Shown here: positions 36,901 to 45,728 of the stretch, piece by piece
Numbering within the stretch: the first letter of the stretch is position 1
Layout: each line of letters starts with the position of its first letter
From: Pannonibacter phragmitetus_B
GTDB lineage: Bacteria > Pseudomonadota > Alphaproteobacteria > Rhizobiales > Stappiaceae
Assembly: GCF_050510895.1 (NCBI RefSeq)
Contig: NZ_JBNINT010000001.1
Location: forward strand, 744,001-808,000
Length of the DNA stretch: 64,000 nucleotides
Direction of reading: 5' to 3'
Notes under the pieces: generated by a model
What the model saw: only the letters and a program-made list of their open reading frames with translations
Database searches by the model: none
Told to the model about the DNA's origin: nothing
Made by a program: the position numbers and the translations under genes

Positions 36901-36926
36901 GTCCGTCAGAGAATCAAATCGCCAGA

Positions 36927-36959
36927 AGGCGCGGGAGGTCACTTCCGCGCCTCTTTTTT
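36927..36959 (+). terminator. Rho-independent terminator after flgD
   Basis: AGGCGCGG and CCGCGCCT form a perfect 8-bp stem, followed by CTTTTTT. It closes the fliK-flgD transcript. Confidence 0.8.
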
Positions 36960-37123
36960 ATATGGCCAGCTTGCCGCCTCCTGGCCTGGTTGGCAGCCGG
37001 AGGTTTCTGTAAGGTAAACAATTTCTCAATTTGGCTAAACAAAGGCGATCTATTTTGAAATGCTTTCTTAAGAACGGTCACAGGAAATCGCAATTTCATA
37101 GTTAATACAATGTAACTAGGCGC

Positions 37124-37138
37124 TTAGGTAAATTTTAA
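37124..37138. promoter_or_regulatory. CtrA-type box upstream of sciP
   Basis: TTAG-GTAAATT-TTAA fits TTAA-N7-TTAA with one mismatch, 55 bases before the sciP start codon in an AT-rich stretch. A weaker half site (TTAA at 37102) lies just upstream. Confidence 0.5.
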
Positions 37139-37192
37139 ACTCCGCTGTCTATTCTCTCTTCAAGACCTGGTCATGGTTTGTGTGAGAGTAAA

Positions 37193-37468
37193 ATGACCGA
37201 GCAAATTCGTTCGCGTGTGAAATATGTGATTGGGCCTGATGGAAGCCCACTCACCATCGCCGATCTGCCGCCGCCTAGTACAAAGCGGTGGGTCATCCGG
37301 CGTAAGGCGGAAGTCGTGGCAGCAGTCCGCGGCGGTCTCCTTTCTCTGGAAGAGGCTTGCCAGCGTTACACGCTGACGGTCGAAGAGTTTCTGTCATGGC
37401 AGAGCTCGATTGAGCGCCATGGGCTGGCGGGTCTGAGAGCGACCCGTATCCAGCAGTATCGAAACTGA
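37193..37468 (+). CDS. sciP: CtrA inhibitor SciP (DUF1153)
   Basis: The 91-aa protein matches the SciP family: VKYVIGPDGSPLTIADLPPP at residues 10-29, TKRWVIRRKAEVVAAVRGGLL, then the helix-turn-helix region SLEEACQRYTLTVEEFLSWQ. In Caulobacter SciP binds CtrA and blocks transcription of CtrA-dependent genes, including flagellar ones. Its place between flgD and fliF fits this role. I chose the ATG at 37193; five upstream codons in frame are not family-like. A strong terminator follows. Confidence 0.92.
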   Translation: MTEQIRSRVKYVIGPDGSPLTIADLPPPSTKRWVIRRKAEVVAAVRGGLLSLEEACQRYTLTVEEFLSWQSSIERHGLAGLRATRIQQYRN

Positions 37469-37515
37469 CGGTTCGGCGCGCGGCTTGCCGCACGCAGGGT
37501 CTGTACCTCCAAAAA

Positions 37516-37552
37516 CCGGCCGGCCTCGAAAGAGGCCGGCCTTTCTGCTTTT
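37516..37552 (+). terminator. Strong rho-independent terminator after sciP
   Basis: GGCCGGCCTC, loop GAAA, GAGGCCGGCC: a perfect 10-bp stem with a stable tetraloop, followed by TTTCTGCTTTT. Confidence 0.85.
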
Positions 37553-37697
37553 GCGCTTGCTCAGGCAGGGGGAGGTGATGTTGCAACCATCTGTGGTCAA
37601 CCCGCTCAGGTGCTGATTCCCGGTGGCGCAATGCAGCGCCTCGCCGCTAGAAGCGGAGTCGGCCGGGGCATGCCAGACGCGCTTGTCTCGTCAAAAG

Positions 37698-37712
37698 TTA
37701 CCCACTGATTAA
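37698..37712. promoter_or_regulatory. CtrA-type box (distal) upstream of fliF
   Basis: TTAC-CCACTGA-TTAA fits TTAA-N7-TTAA with one mismatch. It lies about 210 bases before the fliF start codon. Confidence 0.5.
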
Positions 37713-37803
37713 CGAAAACCGGCAGAATTTCGCTATTTGCAAGCGGCGCTGGTAAGGATTGATGGCTGAAATCTGCCGGTTTTCCGGCTGGCGTCAATAC
37801 TCG

Positions 37804-37818
37804 TTAATAACTTGTTTA
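37804..37818. promoter_or_regulatory. CtrA-type box (proximal) upstream of fliF
   Basis: TTAA-TAACTTG-TTTA fits TTAA-N7-TTAA with one mismatch, about 105 bases before the fliF start codon. CtrA control of fliF-type early flagellar operons is known in Caulobacter. Confidence 0.55.
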
Positions 37819-37923
37819 CCTTCTAGCGGGCAAATTTTGCCTATCGGACAATGGGGTGCAGGTCGGAGTGGGCCGTGATTCCCTCGACTGCCGGGTAGGG
37901 CCAACGAACGCGAGCGGGCAAAC

Positions 37924-39540
37924 GTGAACGGATTGATCGAATTCATCAGAACACTGGGCGCAGCGCGCGTGGCCGCAATGGGGGCGGTTGCGGCGATCCT
38001 CATTGGTGTGTTCGCCTTCATCATTCTGCGGGTTACTGCCCCGCAGATGGCACAGCTCTACTCGGACCTGTCGCTGGAGGATTCCTCTGCAATCGTCACG
38101 TCACTGGAGCAGCAGGCGATCCCTTATGAGCTGAGGCGTGAAGGCTCGACCATTCTCATTCCGCAAGAGCAGATCGCCCGTGTGCGTATGCGCCTTGCCG
38201 AAGATGGCCTTCCGACCGGTGGCTCCATCGGCTACGAGATCTTTGACCGGACCGACACCCTGGGCGCCACCAGCTTCGTGCAGAACATCAATCATCTGCG
38301 TGCGATGGAGGGCGAACTGGCCCGCACGATCCGCTCCATCGACCGGATCGTCTCTGCCCGCGTTCATCTTGTGATTCCCGAACGCCAGTTGTTCCAGCGT
38401 GATTCCCGGCCGCCCTCAGCCTCTATTGCGGTCAAGGTCCGCGGCTCGCTCGGTGCTGGCGAAATCCGCGCCATCCAGCACCTCGTGGCAGCAGCGGTTG
38501 ATGGTCTCACTCCGGAACGCGTGTCGATCGTGGATGACGCGGGGCGTCTGCTTGCTTCCAGTTCGGATGACAATGCTGAAGCCATGTTGTCCACGCAGTT
38601 GCAGGAACGGACGGCGGAAGTTGAGACGCGACTGCGCAACCAGGTCGAGGAAATCCTCAACAGCGTGGTTGGGCCTGGGCGCGCCCGGGTGCGGGTCGCA
38701 GCTCAGATCGACCATAACCGGGTGACCGAGACACAAGAGCGCTTTGATCCGGAAGGGCAGGTCGTCCGCTCAACCCAGACCAAGGAAGAGGCCAGCACCC
38801 GTGGTGCAGGGCAGGACCAGGTCACCGTTGGCAATCAGCTGCCGAATGCGGATCAGGGCGCAGCCGGCACGGGCGACGTCGAAGCCTCCAACCTCAATGA
38901 GGAAATCGTCAATTACGAGATTTCCAAGGCAACCCGGACCGAAGTGGTCGAGGCGGGCAGCGTGAAGCGTCTGTCTGTGGCTGTGCTGGTGGATGGCGTC
39001 TACACGCCGAATGCGGATGGGGTGCTCCAGTATGAGCCTCGCACCCAGGAAGTGCTCGACCGGATCGCCGTTCTGGTGCGGTCGGCTGTTGGTTTTGATG
39101 CCGCTCGCGGTGATGTGGTCGAGGTTGTCAATCTGCGCTTTGCCCAGGCGCCGGAAAACGACTTTGAGGCAACCGAGCCGGGTCTGTTCGACTTCACCCG
39201 CGATGACATCATGCGCTTTGCCGAGCTTGGTGTGCTGATGCTGATCGCGCTGCTGCTGCTGCTCTTTGTGGTGCGTCCGCTTCTGCGCCGCATCGTGACG
39301 CCGGATGAAAAGCAGCCGCAGGAGCTGGTGATCGCGCCGGATGGTACACTGGTTGCCGAGAGCGAGCTGCCTCAGCAGCAGGAAGAAGAAGACGACGGTG
39401 TGGTCATCGAATGGCTTGAGGAGGCAAAGCGCGAAGGCGCCATGCAGGCCTCGTCCATCGCCAAGGTGGGCGCAATGATCGAGGATTATCCGTCGGAGGC
39501 CGTCACGATCGTGCGCGGCTGGCTGGAAGAGGCAGCGTAA
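37924..39540 (+). CDS. fliF: Flagellar MS-ring protein FliF
   Basis: The protein is 538 aa with a GTG start. A first membrane helix lies at residues 17-37. The YscJ/FliF domain follows, with LAEDGLPTGGSIGYEIFD, then SIDRIVSARVHLVIPERQLF and VDGLTPERVSIVDDAGRLL. A second helix is near residue 440 (ELGVLMLIALLLLLFVVRPLL). The C-terminal tail that binds FliG ends with MIEDYPSEAVTIVRGWLEE. It builds the ring in the inner membrane. fliG starts 3 bases after the stop. Confidence 0.95.
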   Translation: MNGLIEFIRTLGAARVAAMGAVAAILIGVFAFIILRVTAPQMAQLYSDLSLEDSSAIVTSLEQQAIPYELRREGSTILIPQEQIARVRMRLAEDGLPTGGSIGYEIFDRTDTLGATSFVQNINHLRAMEGELARTIRSIDRIVSARVHLVIPERQLFQRDSRPPSASIAVKVRGSLGAGEIRAIQHLVAAAVDGLTPERVSIVDDAGRLLASSSDDNAEAMLSTQLQERTAEVETRLRNQVEEILNSVVGPGRARVRVAAQIDHNRVTETQERFDPEGQVVRSTQTKEEASTRGAGQDQVTVGNQLPNADQGAAGTGDVEASNLNEEIVNYEISKATRTEVVEAGSVKRLSVAVLVDGVYTPNADGVLQYEPRTQEVLDRIAVLVRSAVGFDAARGDVVEVVNLRFAQAPENDFEATEPGLFDFTRDDIMRFAELGVLMLIALLLLLFVVRPLLRRIVTPDEKQPQELVIAPDGTLVAESELPQQQEEEDDGVVIEWLEEAKREGAMQASSIAKVGAMIEDYPSEAVTIVRGWLEEAA

Positions 39541-39543
39541 CCC

Positions 39544-40593
39544 ATGGCGCAGAGTCAAATGCAGAACCAGCTGACAGTCAGTGACGATGGCGTCGAGCGC
39601 GAGCTCAAGGGGGCCGAGCGTGCTGCAGTTCTGATGCTGGCCCTCGGCGAAGTCCATGGGCGGCAGATCTGGGCCCGCCTTGATGAGATCGAGGTGCGCC
39701 AGATCTCTTCTGCCATGGCCAAGCTGGGCCCTGTCACGCCGAACATGTTGCAGGATCTTTTCGCCGATTTCGTGCGCCGCCTCAGTTCGCGCGGCTCGCT
39801 GATGGGCAACGTGGATGCAACGGAGCGCCTGCTTGCAGCCTTCCTGCCGCAGGACAAGGTTTCCGTGATCATGGAGGAAATCCGTGGTCCTGCAGGCCGC
39901 AACATGTGGGAGAAGCTCTCCAACGTGCAGGAGAACGTTCTCGCCAACTACCTGAAGAACGAATATCCGCAGACTGTTGCCGTGGTGCTGTCCAAGATCA
40001 ATTCGGACCATGCTGCACGGGTGCTGGCAATCCTGCCGGAAGATCTGGCGCTTGAAGTGATCAATCGCATGCTGCGCATGGAGGCAGTTCAGAAAGAGGT
40101 TCTGGAAAAGGTCGAGCTGACGCTTCGCAAGGAGTTCATGTCGAACCTGACCAACACCAGCCGCCGCGACAGCCATGAGATGATGGCCGATATCTTCAAC
40201 AATTTTGACCGGCAGACGGAAGCCCGTTTCCTGGCGGCACTTGAAGAAGAGAACCGTGAATCGGCGGAGCGCATCAAGAACCTGATGTTCACCTTCGACG
40301 ACCTGATGAAGCTCGATGCGGCCAGCTGCCAGACCCTGCTGCGCAACGTGGAGAAGGACCGCCTGACCATCGCGCTGAAGGGCTCGACGGATCAGGTGCG
40401 CGACTTCTTCTTCGGCAATATGTCCTCGCGTGCGGCAAAAATGCTCAGGGACGATATGGAAGCCCTTGGTCCGGTGCGCCTGCGCGATGTGGACGAAGCC
40501 CAGTCCGCCATGGTTGCTACAGCCAAGGATCTGGCTGCGCGCGGCGAAATCATGATCGCGAAGTCGAAGAGCGACGACGAGATCATCTACTGA
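39544..40593 (+). CDS. fliG: Flagellar motor switch protein FliG
   Basis: The 349-aa protein has three FliG domains. The N-terminal part begins LKGAERAAVLMLALGE. The middle domain has NEYPQTVAVVLSKI near residue 140 with the EHPQ-like motif. The C-terminal domain has LMFTFDDLMKLDAASCQTLLRNVEKD, carrying charged residues for torque generation. It sits on the cytoplasmic side of the FliF ring and interacts with the stator and FliM. It starts 3 bases after fliF. Confidence 0.95.
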   Translation: MAQSQMQNQLTVSDDGVERELKGAERAAVLMLALGEVHGRQIWARLDEIEVRQISSAMAKLGPVTPNMLQDLFADFVRRLSSRGSLMGNVDATERLLAAFLPQDKVSVIMEEIRGPAGRNMWEKLSNVQENVLANYLKNEYPQTVAVVLSKINSDHAARVLAILPEDLALEVINRMLRMEAVQKEVLEKVELTLRKEFMSNLTNTSRRDSHEMMADIFNNFDRQTEARFLAALEEENRESAERIKNLMFTFDDLMKLDAASCQTLLRNVEKDRLTIALKGSTDQVRDFFFGNMSSRAAKMLRDDMEALGPVRLRDVDEAQSAMVATAKDLAARGEIMIAKSKSDDEIIY

Positions 40594-40619
40594 TGACAAG
40601 CGAGGTCTAGAGCGGAAGC

Positions 40620-41324
40620 ATGTCACGCTTCACGACACCGTCGAAATTCCTGTTCAGCACGGACTTTGCGGCTCCTGACGCTCCGGCAGAGGAGGTCCCG
40701 CAGGAACCGGTTGTGCCGATGATGCCGGTTGCCCAGCACGAAGCCCTGCTGGCGGCCGCCGTTGCGGATGCGCGGAGCAAGGGCCGGGCGGAAGGCATGG
40801 AAGAAGCGCGCGCCAGCGAGGAGCGCCGTCTCGCCGATGAAGCGGCCCGTCTTGTGAGTGTGGCTCAACAGGTTTTCGATGAGATCGACGGCTTCCGCGA
40901 AGAGGTCGAGCGGGACGCGATTTCACTCGCCTTTCTGGTCGCGCGGCGGCTTTGCGCGCATCTGATCGCACGCAGTCCGCTGGGAGAAATTGTGGCGCTG
41001 GTGTCCGAATGCCTTGGTCCTTTGCGCAAGGCGCCGCATCTGGTCATCCGCGTGGCAGCCAAGGACGTTGAGACGCTGAAGAAGCGCCTGGCTCCACTGA
41101 TCGAGGAAAAGGGCTTTGTGGGACGCCTTGTCATTCTCGGAGAGCCCGAGGTTGAACGTGGCGACTGCCGGATTGAGTGGGCTGATGGCGGTATCCTGCG
41201 GGACCGGAAGGCCATTGAGAAACAGATTGACGAGATCATTCGCGCCTATTTCCAGGCCAAGGCTGCTGCCCGCGCGCGGCCTCAGGCCCGTGAGACGGCT
41301 GCAACCGGGGAGACTGAGGCATGA
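40620..41324 (+). CDS. fliH: Flagellar export apparatus regulator FliH
   Basis: The 234-aa protein has a charged, Ala/Glu-rich coiled-coil middle (residues 45-95) and a C-terminal FliH/HrpE domain. That domain includes LIARSPLGEIVALVSECLGPLRKAPHLVIRV and ends in WADGGILRDRKAIEKQIDEII. It links the FliI ATPase to the export gate. It lies between fliG and fliN, its usual place in this group. fliI is not in the window. It overlaps fliN by 4 bases. Confidence 0.87.
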   Translation: MSRFTTPSKFLFSTDFAAPDAPAEEVPQEPVVPMMPVAQHEALLAAAVADARSKGRAEGMEEARASEERRLADEAARLVSVAQQVFDEIDGFREEVERDAISLAFLVARRLCAHLIARSPLGEIVALVSECLGPLRKAPHLVIRVAAKDVETLKKRLAPLIEEKGFVGRLVILGEPEVERGDCRIEWADGGILRDRKAIEKQIDEIIRAYFQAKAAARARPQARETAATGETEA

Positions 41325-41659
41325 GCGACACAGGTGATGGCGGCATTCCGCTGGACGAACTTGAGAGCCCTGGCCGGCGCCGGGAAGACCGGGGCGATAT
41401 CGGCCACGCTTCCTCGGCCGCCGACCTGGAAGCTGTTTTCGATGTGCCAGTGCGTATCTCGGCCGTGCTTGGTCATTCCAAGATGCACGTGGCTGAATTG
41501 TTGAAGCTGGCATCGGGAACGGTGCTGGAGCTGGACCGCAAGGTCGGTGAGGCCATCGATATCTATGTAAATGACCGGCTGGTCGCCCGCGGGGAAGTCG
41601 TGGTGGTCGAGAACAAGCTGGGCGTGACCATGACCGAGATTATTAAGACCGACCGCTGA
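41321..41659 (+). CDS. fliN: Flagellar motor switch protein FliN
   Basis: The 112-aa protein has a C-terminal SpoA domain: FDVPVRISAVLGHSKMHVAELLKLASGTVLELDRKVGEAIDIYVNDRLV, as in FliN. It forms the C-ring below FliG/FliM. The ATG overlaps the fliH stop (ATGA). Confidence 0.93.
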   Translation: MSDTGDGGIPLDELESPGRRREDRGDIGHASSAADLEAVFDVPVRISAVLGHSKMHVAELLKLASGTVLELDRKVGEAIDIYVNDRLVARGEVVVVENKLGVTMTEIIKTDR

Positions 41660-41678
41660 GAGCGGGCAGGAGACGAAG

Positions 41679-43034
41679 ATGCGCTTGCTGATTGTTGGAA
41701 CGCTTGGCGGCCAGCTTACGACAGCCTCGAAAATCGCGATGCAGCGCGGCGCTCAGGTCACCCATGCGGATGACATCGAGGGGGCGCTGAAGGTGTTGCG
41801 CTCTGGCCGTGGCGCCGATCTTCTGATGGTCGAGGTGAAGCTGGACATCGGCTCGCTGATTGCGCGGCTGACGGACGAGCGCATTCACGTGCCGATCGTT
41901 GCCTGCGGCACAGATACGGATGCCCGCGCGGCTGTGGCGGCCATCCGGGCCGGTGCCAAGGAATACATCCCGCTGCCGCCTGATCCGGATATGATCGCGG
42001 CGGTTCTGTCCGCCGTTTCGGAAGAGCGCGGCGACCTGATCTACCGCGACGAGGCCATGGCCGCGGTGGTGAAGCTGGCTGAACAGGTGGCGCCGTCTGA
42101 CGCCTCGATCCTGATCACCGGTGAATCCGGCACGGGCAAGGAAGTCATCGCCCGCCACGTGCACCGCAGTTCCTCGCGCTCAGGCAAGCCCTTCATCTCC
42201 ATCAACTGTGCGGCAATCCCCGAGCACTTGCTGGAATCCGAGCTCTTCGGTCACGAGAAAGGCGCCTTCACCGGTGCGGTGGCACGCCGGGTCGGCAAGT
42301 TCGAGGAAGCTGATGGCGGCACGCTGCTGCTGGACGAGATTTCCGAAATGGATGTGCGCTTGCAGGCCAAGCTTCTGCGCGCCATTCAGGAGCGGGTGAT
42401 CGACCGGGTGGGCGGCACACGGCCGGTGCCGGTGGATATCCGTATCATTGCCACGTCGAACCGGGATCTGGCAGAAAGCGTGCGGCAGGGGACTTTCCGT
42501 GAGGATCTGCTCTTCCGTCTCAATGTGGTGAACCTGAAGCTGCCGCCCCTGCGCCAGCGTCCGGCCGATATTCTGGAGCTCGCCGACTATTTTGCCCGCC
42601 ATTATGCGCAGGTGAATGGTGCGCCTGTGCGGCCCATCAGCCCGGATGCACGCCGTGCACTGACAACCAGCCCCTGGCCGGGCAATGTGCGCGAGCTGGA
42701 GAACACCATCCACCGCGCCGTGCTGCTCGCCATCGGGCCGGAGATCGGGGTTGATGCGATCCGTATGCCAGACGGGACACCGCTGGCTTCCGCTGGGCGC
42801 GGGCCGGTGGAGCGGGCAACTCAGGCGGCTGAAGCCGTCAACCGCTCTCTCGTCGGGCGGACAGTCGCGGACGTGGAGCGTGATCTCATTCTGGATACGC
42901 TGGATCACTGCCTTGGGAACCGCACCCACGCGGCCAAGATCCTCGGCATTTCGATCCGTACCCTGCGCAACAAGCTGAACCAGTACACGGACGAGGGCAT
43001 CCATGTGCCTGGTCCGGGCGAGGCGCGGGTCTGA
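41679..43034 (+). CDS. flbD: Sigma-54-dependent flagellar transcriptional activator FlbD
   Basis: The 451-aa protein has a receiver-like domain (1-115), an AAA+ domain (about 125-355) and a Fis-type HTH at the C-terminus (DHCLGNRTHAAKILGISIRTLRNKL). The ATPase has Walker A GESGTGKE at 148-155, the sigma-54 contact GAFTGA at 195-200 and DGGTLLLDEI (Walker B). The position of the usual phosphoacceptor Asp52 reads Glu (LLMVEVKL), so phosphorylation control is probably absent or replaced. In Caulobacter FlbD activates late flagellar genes from sigma-54 promoters. The fliK promoter at 33984 is a candidate target. It sits between fliN and flhA. Confidence 0.93.
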   Translation: MRLLIVGTLGGQLTTASKIAMQRGAQVTHADDIEGALKVLRSGRGADLLMVEVKLDIGSLIARLTDERIHVPIVACGTDTDARAAVAAIRAGAKEYIPLPPDPDMIAAVLSAVSEERGDLIYRDEAMAAVVKLAEQVAPSDASILITGESGTGKEVIARHVHRSSSRSGKPFISINCAAIPEHLLESELFGHEKGAFTGAVARRVGKFEEADGGTLLLDEISEMDVRLQAKLLRAIQERVIDRVGGTRPVPVDIRIIATSNRDLAESVRQGTFREDLLFRLNVVNLKLPPLRQRPADILELADYFARHYAQVNGAPVRPISPDARRALTTSPWPGNVRELENTIHRAVLLAIGPEIGVDAIRMPDGTPLASAGRGPVERATQAAEAVNRSLVGRTVADVERDLILDTLDHCLGNRTHAAKILGISIRTLRNKLNQYTDEGIHVPGPGEARV

Positions 43035-43062
43035 AGCGCTTGCTGATTTTTGAGGACGCTGC

Positions 43063-45219
43063 ATGAGTGAAGCATCAGCAAATGGCACCGGCGCTCCGCC
43101 GCCGCCCGGAGGGCGCGGACCGGGGACTGGCGTCCCGATGCCAAGCATAGGCGATATCTGGCGCGCGCTGAGGCAGGGGGATCTGGGCCTCGCCATTGGC
43201 GTGATGGTCATCCTCGTCCTGCTCATCGTGCCGATGCCCTCGATGCTGCTGGACATGTTCCTGGCCATCTCGATCATCTTCTCGGTGATGATCCTGATGA
43301 CTGGCCTGTTTATCCAGCAGCCGCTTGAGTTCTCGTCCTTTCCGACGGTTCTGCTCATCGCCACAATGCTGCGTCTGGCGCTGAACCTTGCCTCGACGCG
43401 CCTGATCCTTGCCAACGGCCATGAGGGAACCGCTGCGGCTGGACATGTGATTCAGTCCTTCGGCAACTTCGTGATGGGTGGCAATTTCGTCATCGGTATC
43501 ATCGTCTTTGCCATTCTGGTGATCGTGAACTTCATCGTCATCACCAAGGGTTCTGGACGTATCGCGGAAGTGGCTGCCCGTTTCACTCTGGATGCCATGC
43601 CCGGCAAGCAGATGGCGATTGACGCCGACCTGTCGGCTGGCCTGATCGATGAAGGCGAGGCTCGCCGCCGCCGCAAGACGCTCGAAGAAGAGTCCACGTT
43701 CTTCGGTGCCATGGACGGTGCGTCCAAGTTCGTGCGTGGTGACGCGATTGCCGGTCTGCTGATCACTTTCATCAACGTTCTTGCCGGGATCATCATCGGC
43801 GTGGCGCAGATGGGGCTGACCTTTGCAGAGGCCGCGCAGAACTACACCCTGCTGACCGTGGGTGACGGCCTGGTTTCGCAGATTCCGGCGCTGATCGTGT
43901 CGACTGCTGCCGGTATTCTGGTCTCCAAGGCAGGTGTGGCCGGATCGGCCGACAAGGCCATGGTCGCCCAGTTTACTGGCTATCCGAAGGCACTGGGCAT
44001 GTCGTCGGCTGTCATGCTGACACTGGCCTTCCTGCCGGGTATGCCGATGATTCCGTTCGTCGCGCTGGCCGGGCTGGCTGGCTGGCTGGCCTTCAAGACC
44101 GGAAATACGAAGCAGCAGAAGGCAGCCGAGGAGATTGCCAAGAAGGTGATCGAGGAAGCGCCCAAGCCCGCTCCTGAGCCGCCGATCACCGATGCCCTCA
44201 AGATGGATGAGCTGCGTATCGAGCTGGGCTACGCCCTGCTGCCCCTGATCAATGGCCGGGAAAGTGGCGGCGCGGATCAGCTGACGGAGCAGATCAAGGC
44301 CCTGCGACGTCAGATTGCGTCGGACATGGGCATCATCATGCCGCCCGTGCGCATCCTCGACAACATTCAGCTCGGGGCTAATGACTATGTCATCAAGGTC
44401 AAGGAAGTGGATGCGGGCAAAGGCTCGCTCTATCCGAACCGCTACATGGTCATGGATCCAGCCGGCGGTCAGGTGAAGCTGCCCGGCACGCACACGATCG
44501 AGCCGACCTTCGGCCTGCCTGCTACCTGGGTTGAGGCTGCCTACCGCGAGGATGCTTCGCTGCGCGGCTACACCGTTGTGGATCCGGCGACCGTGCTTTC
44601 CACCCATCTGACAGAGACAATCAAGGGCAATGTCGCCGAGTTGCTGACATATGCAGACGTGCAGAAGCTTCTGAAGGAGCTCAAGGGCGATCAGGCCAAG
44701 CTGGTGGACGATCTCATCCCCTCGCAGATCAACGTGTCGGGTGTGCAGCGCGTATTGCAGACCCTGCTTGGCGAGCGCGTTTCCGTGCGCGATCTTGGCA
44801 CCATCCTGGAAGGTATTGCGGAGGCGGTTGGCTTCACCCGCAACACCAATACGATTGCCGAACATGTGCGCAGCCGCCTGGCACGTCAGCTCTGTGCGGC
44901 CAATGTTGCGCCCGGCGGCTATCTGCCCCTGATTGCGCTCACCCCGCGTTGGGAACAGTCGTTCCTGGAGGCAATTGTCGGAGAAGGTGATGACCGCCAG
45001 CTCGCCATGCAGCCCTCGAAGCTGCAGGAGTTCGTGACCCTTGTCCGTGACGCCTTTGAGCACGCAGCGACCCAGGGAGAGGTGCCAGTTCTGTTGACAT
45101 CGCCGCAGACAAGGCCCTTTGTCCGTTCCATCGTTGAACGCTTCCGGGCCCATACGACTGTAATGAGCCAGAACGAGGTTCACCCCCGGGCGAAACTGAA
45201 AACAGTCGGATCAATATGA
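43063..45219 (+). CDS. flhA: Flagellar export gate protein FlhA
   Basis: The 718-aa protein has about eight N-terminal membrane helices with FHIPEP-family motifs: LRLALNLASTRLIL near residue 105, GGNFVIGIIVFAILVIVNF, and the FHIPEP loop ARFTLDAMPGKQMAIDADL with GEARRRRKTLEEESTFFGAMDGASKFVRGD. The cytoplasmic C-terminal domain (from about residue 360) binds chaperone-cargo complexes. It forms the nonameric export gate in the basal body. It is last in the fliF operon and converges with the small gene at 45299. Confidence 0.96.
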   Translation: MSEASANGTGAPPPPGGRGPGTGVPMPSIGDIWRALRQGDLGLAIGVMVILVLLIVPMPSMLLDMFLAISIIFSVMILMTGLFIQQPLEFSSFPTVLLIATMLRLALNLASTRLILANGHEGTAAAGHVIQSFGNFVMGGNFVIGIIVFAILVIVNFIVITKGSGRIAEVAARFTLDAMPGKQMAIDADLSAGLIDEGEARRRRKTLEEESTFFGAMDGASKFVRGDAIAGLLITFINVLAGIIIGVAQMGLTFAEAAQNYTLLTVGDGLVSQIPALIVSTAAGILVSKAGVAGSADKAMVAQFTGYPKALGMSSAVMLTLAFLPGMPMIPFVALAGLAGWLAFKTGNTKQQKAAEEIAKKVIEEAPKPAPEPPITDALKMDELRIELGYALLPLINGRESGGADQLTEQIKALRRQIASDMGIIMPPVRILDNIQLGANDYVIKVKEVDAGKGSLYPNRYMVMDPAGGQVKLPGTHTIEPTFGLPATWVEAAYREDASLRGYTVVDPATVLSTHLTETIKGNVAELLTYADVQKLLKELKGDQAKLVDDLIPSQINVSGVQRVLQTLLGERVSVRDLGTILEGIAEAVGFTRNTNTIAEHVRSRLARQLCAANVAPGGYLPLIALTPRWEQSFLEAIVGEGDDRQLAMQPSKLQEFVTLVRDAFEHAATQGEVPVLLTSPQTRPFVRSIVERFRAHTTVMSQNEVHPRAKLKTVGSI

Positions 45220-45298
45220 CCAGGCCGTCGTGCCTGCAGAGGAACGGCAGGCAGGGCCAGCAAGCCCGGCCTGCTTGACCTTCTTCCCGCTTCTTTTG

Positions 45299-45541
45299 TC
45301 AGACGAGAATGTTCAGCCGTGACATGGCTGATGCAAAGCTGACGTTGTTGCCTTGCAAGGCGTTGGATGTTTGCTGTTGAACCAGATTGGCACTGGTCGA
45401 GAAAACGGCATTTGACAGCTGATTGTTCAGTTCGATCGTTTTCTGAACACTGCGTCTGCGCACAGCACTCCACGCGTCATTGTAATCCTTCAGGGAAGGC
45501 TTATCCGCATTGCGGTTTGGGTTGTTTCCAATCTTCGCCAT
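45299..45541 (-). CDS. Small flagellar-locus protein of unknown function (80 aa)
   Basis: I chose the ATG at 45541. The protein is 80 aa, soluble and polar, with DYNDAWSAVRRRSVQKTIELNNQLSNAVF in the middle, a likely amphipathic helix, and a Ser/Asn/Gln-rich C-terminus ending SRLNILV. I recognise no named family. A perfect CtrA-type box lies 24 bases before the start codon, so it is likely a CtrA-regulated flagellar or cell-cycle protein. It converges with flhA with a 79-base gap. Confidence 0.7.
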   Translation of the reverse strand: MAKIGNNPNRNADKPSLKDYNDAWSAVRRRSVQKTIELNNQLSNAVFSTSANLVQQQTSNALQGNNVSFASAMSRLNILV

Positions 45542-45564
45542 ATGACCAGTTTTGGCGCATAGGG

Positions 45565-45579
45565 TTAATGATTGGTTAA
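45565..45579. promoter_or_regulatory. Perfect CtrA box TTAA-N7-TTAA
   Basis: TTAATGATTGGTTAA matches the CtrA consensus exactly. It lies just upstream of the small minus-strand gene starting at 45541, in the -35 to -10 region expected for CtrA-activated promoters. It could also serve the GNAT gene at 45729. Confidence 0.65.
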
Positions 45580-45728
45580 CATGCTGCAGAATGCACTTCG
45601 GACCGGTTCCGATTGCCGGCTTTCTCAATTAAAGCAGCTGCAGACCCAGCGATGAAAACTCTTCCCACAGCCCAACGCAGATCCCTTTGCGAATCTATTA
45701 TGGTCGGGCCAGCTGGAAGGAATGCGCG

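Larger units (their letters stand above)
37553..37923. other. Regulatory region upstream of the fliF operon
   Basis: About 370 bases without a gene. It contains two CtrA-type boxes (37698-37712 and 37804-37818) and an AT-rich stretch, then the fliF start. Confidence 0.6.

Noticed and set aside
43075..45183. 702-codon minus-strand frame opposite flhA
   Set aside because: An antisense shadow of flhA; the translation is low-complexity and His/Arg/Asp-rich, with no recognisable domain.
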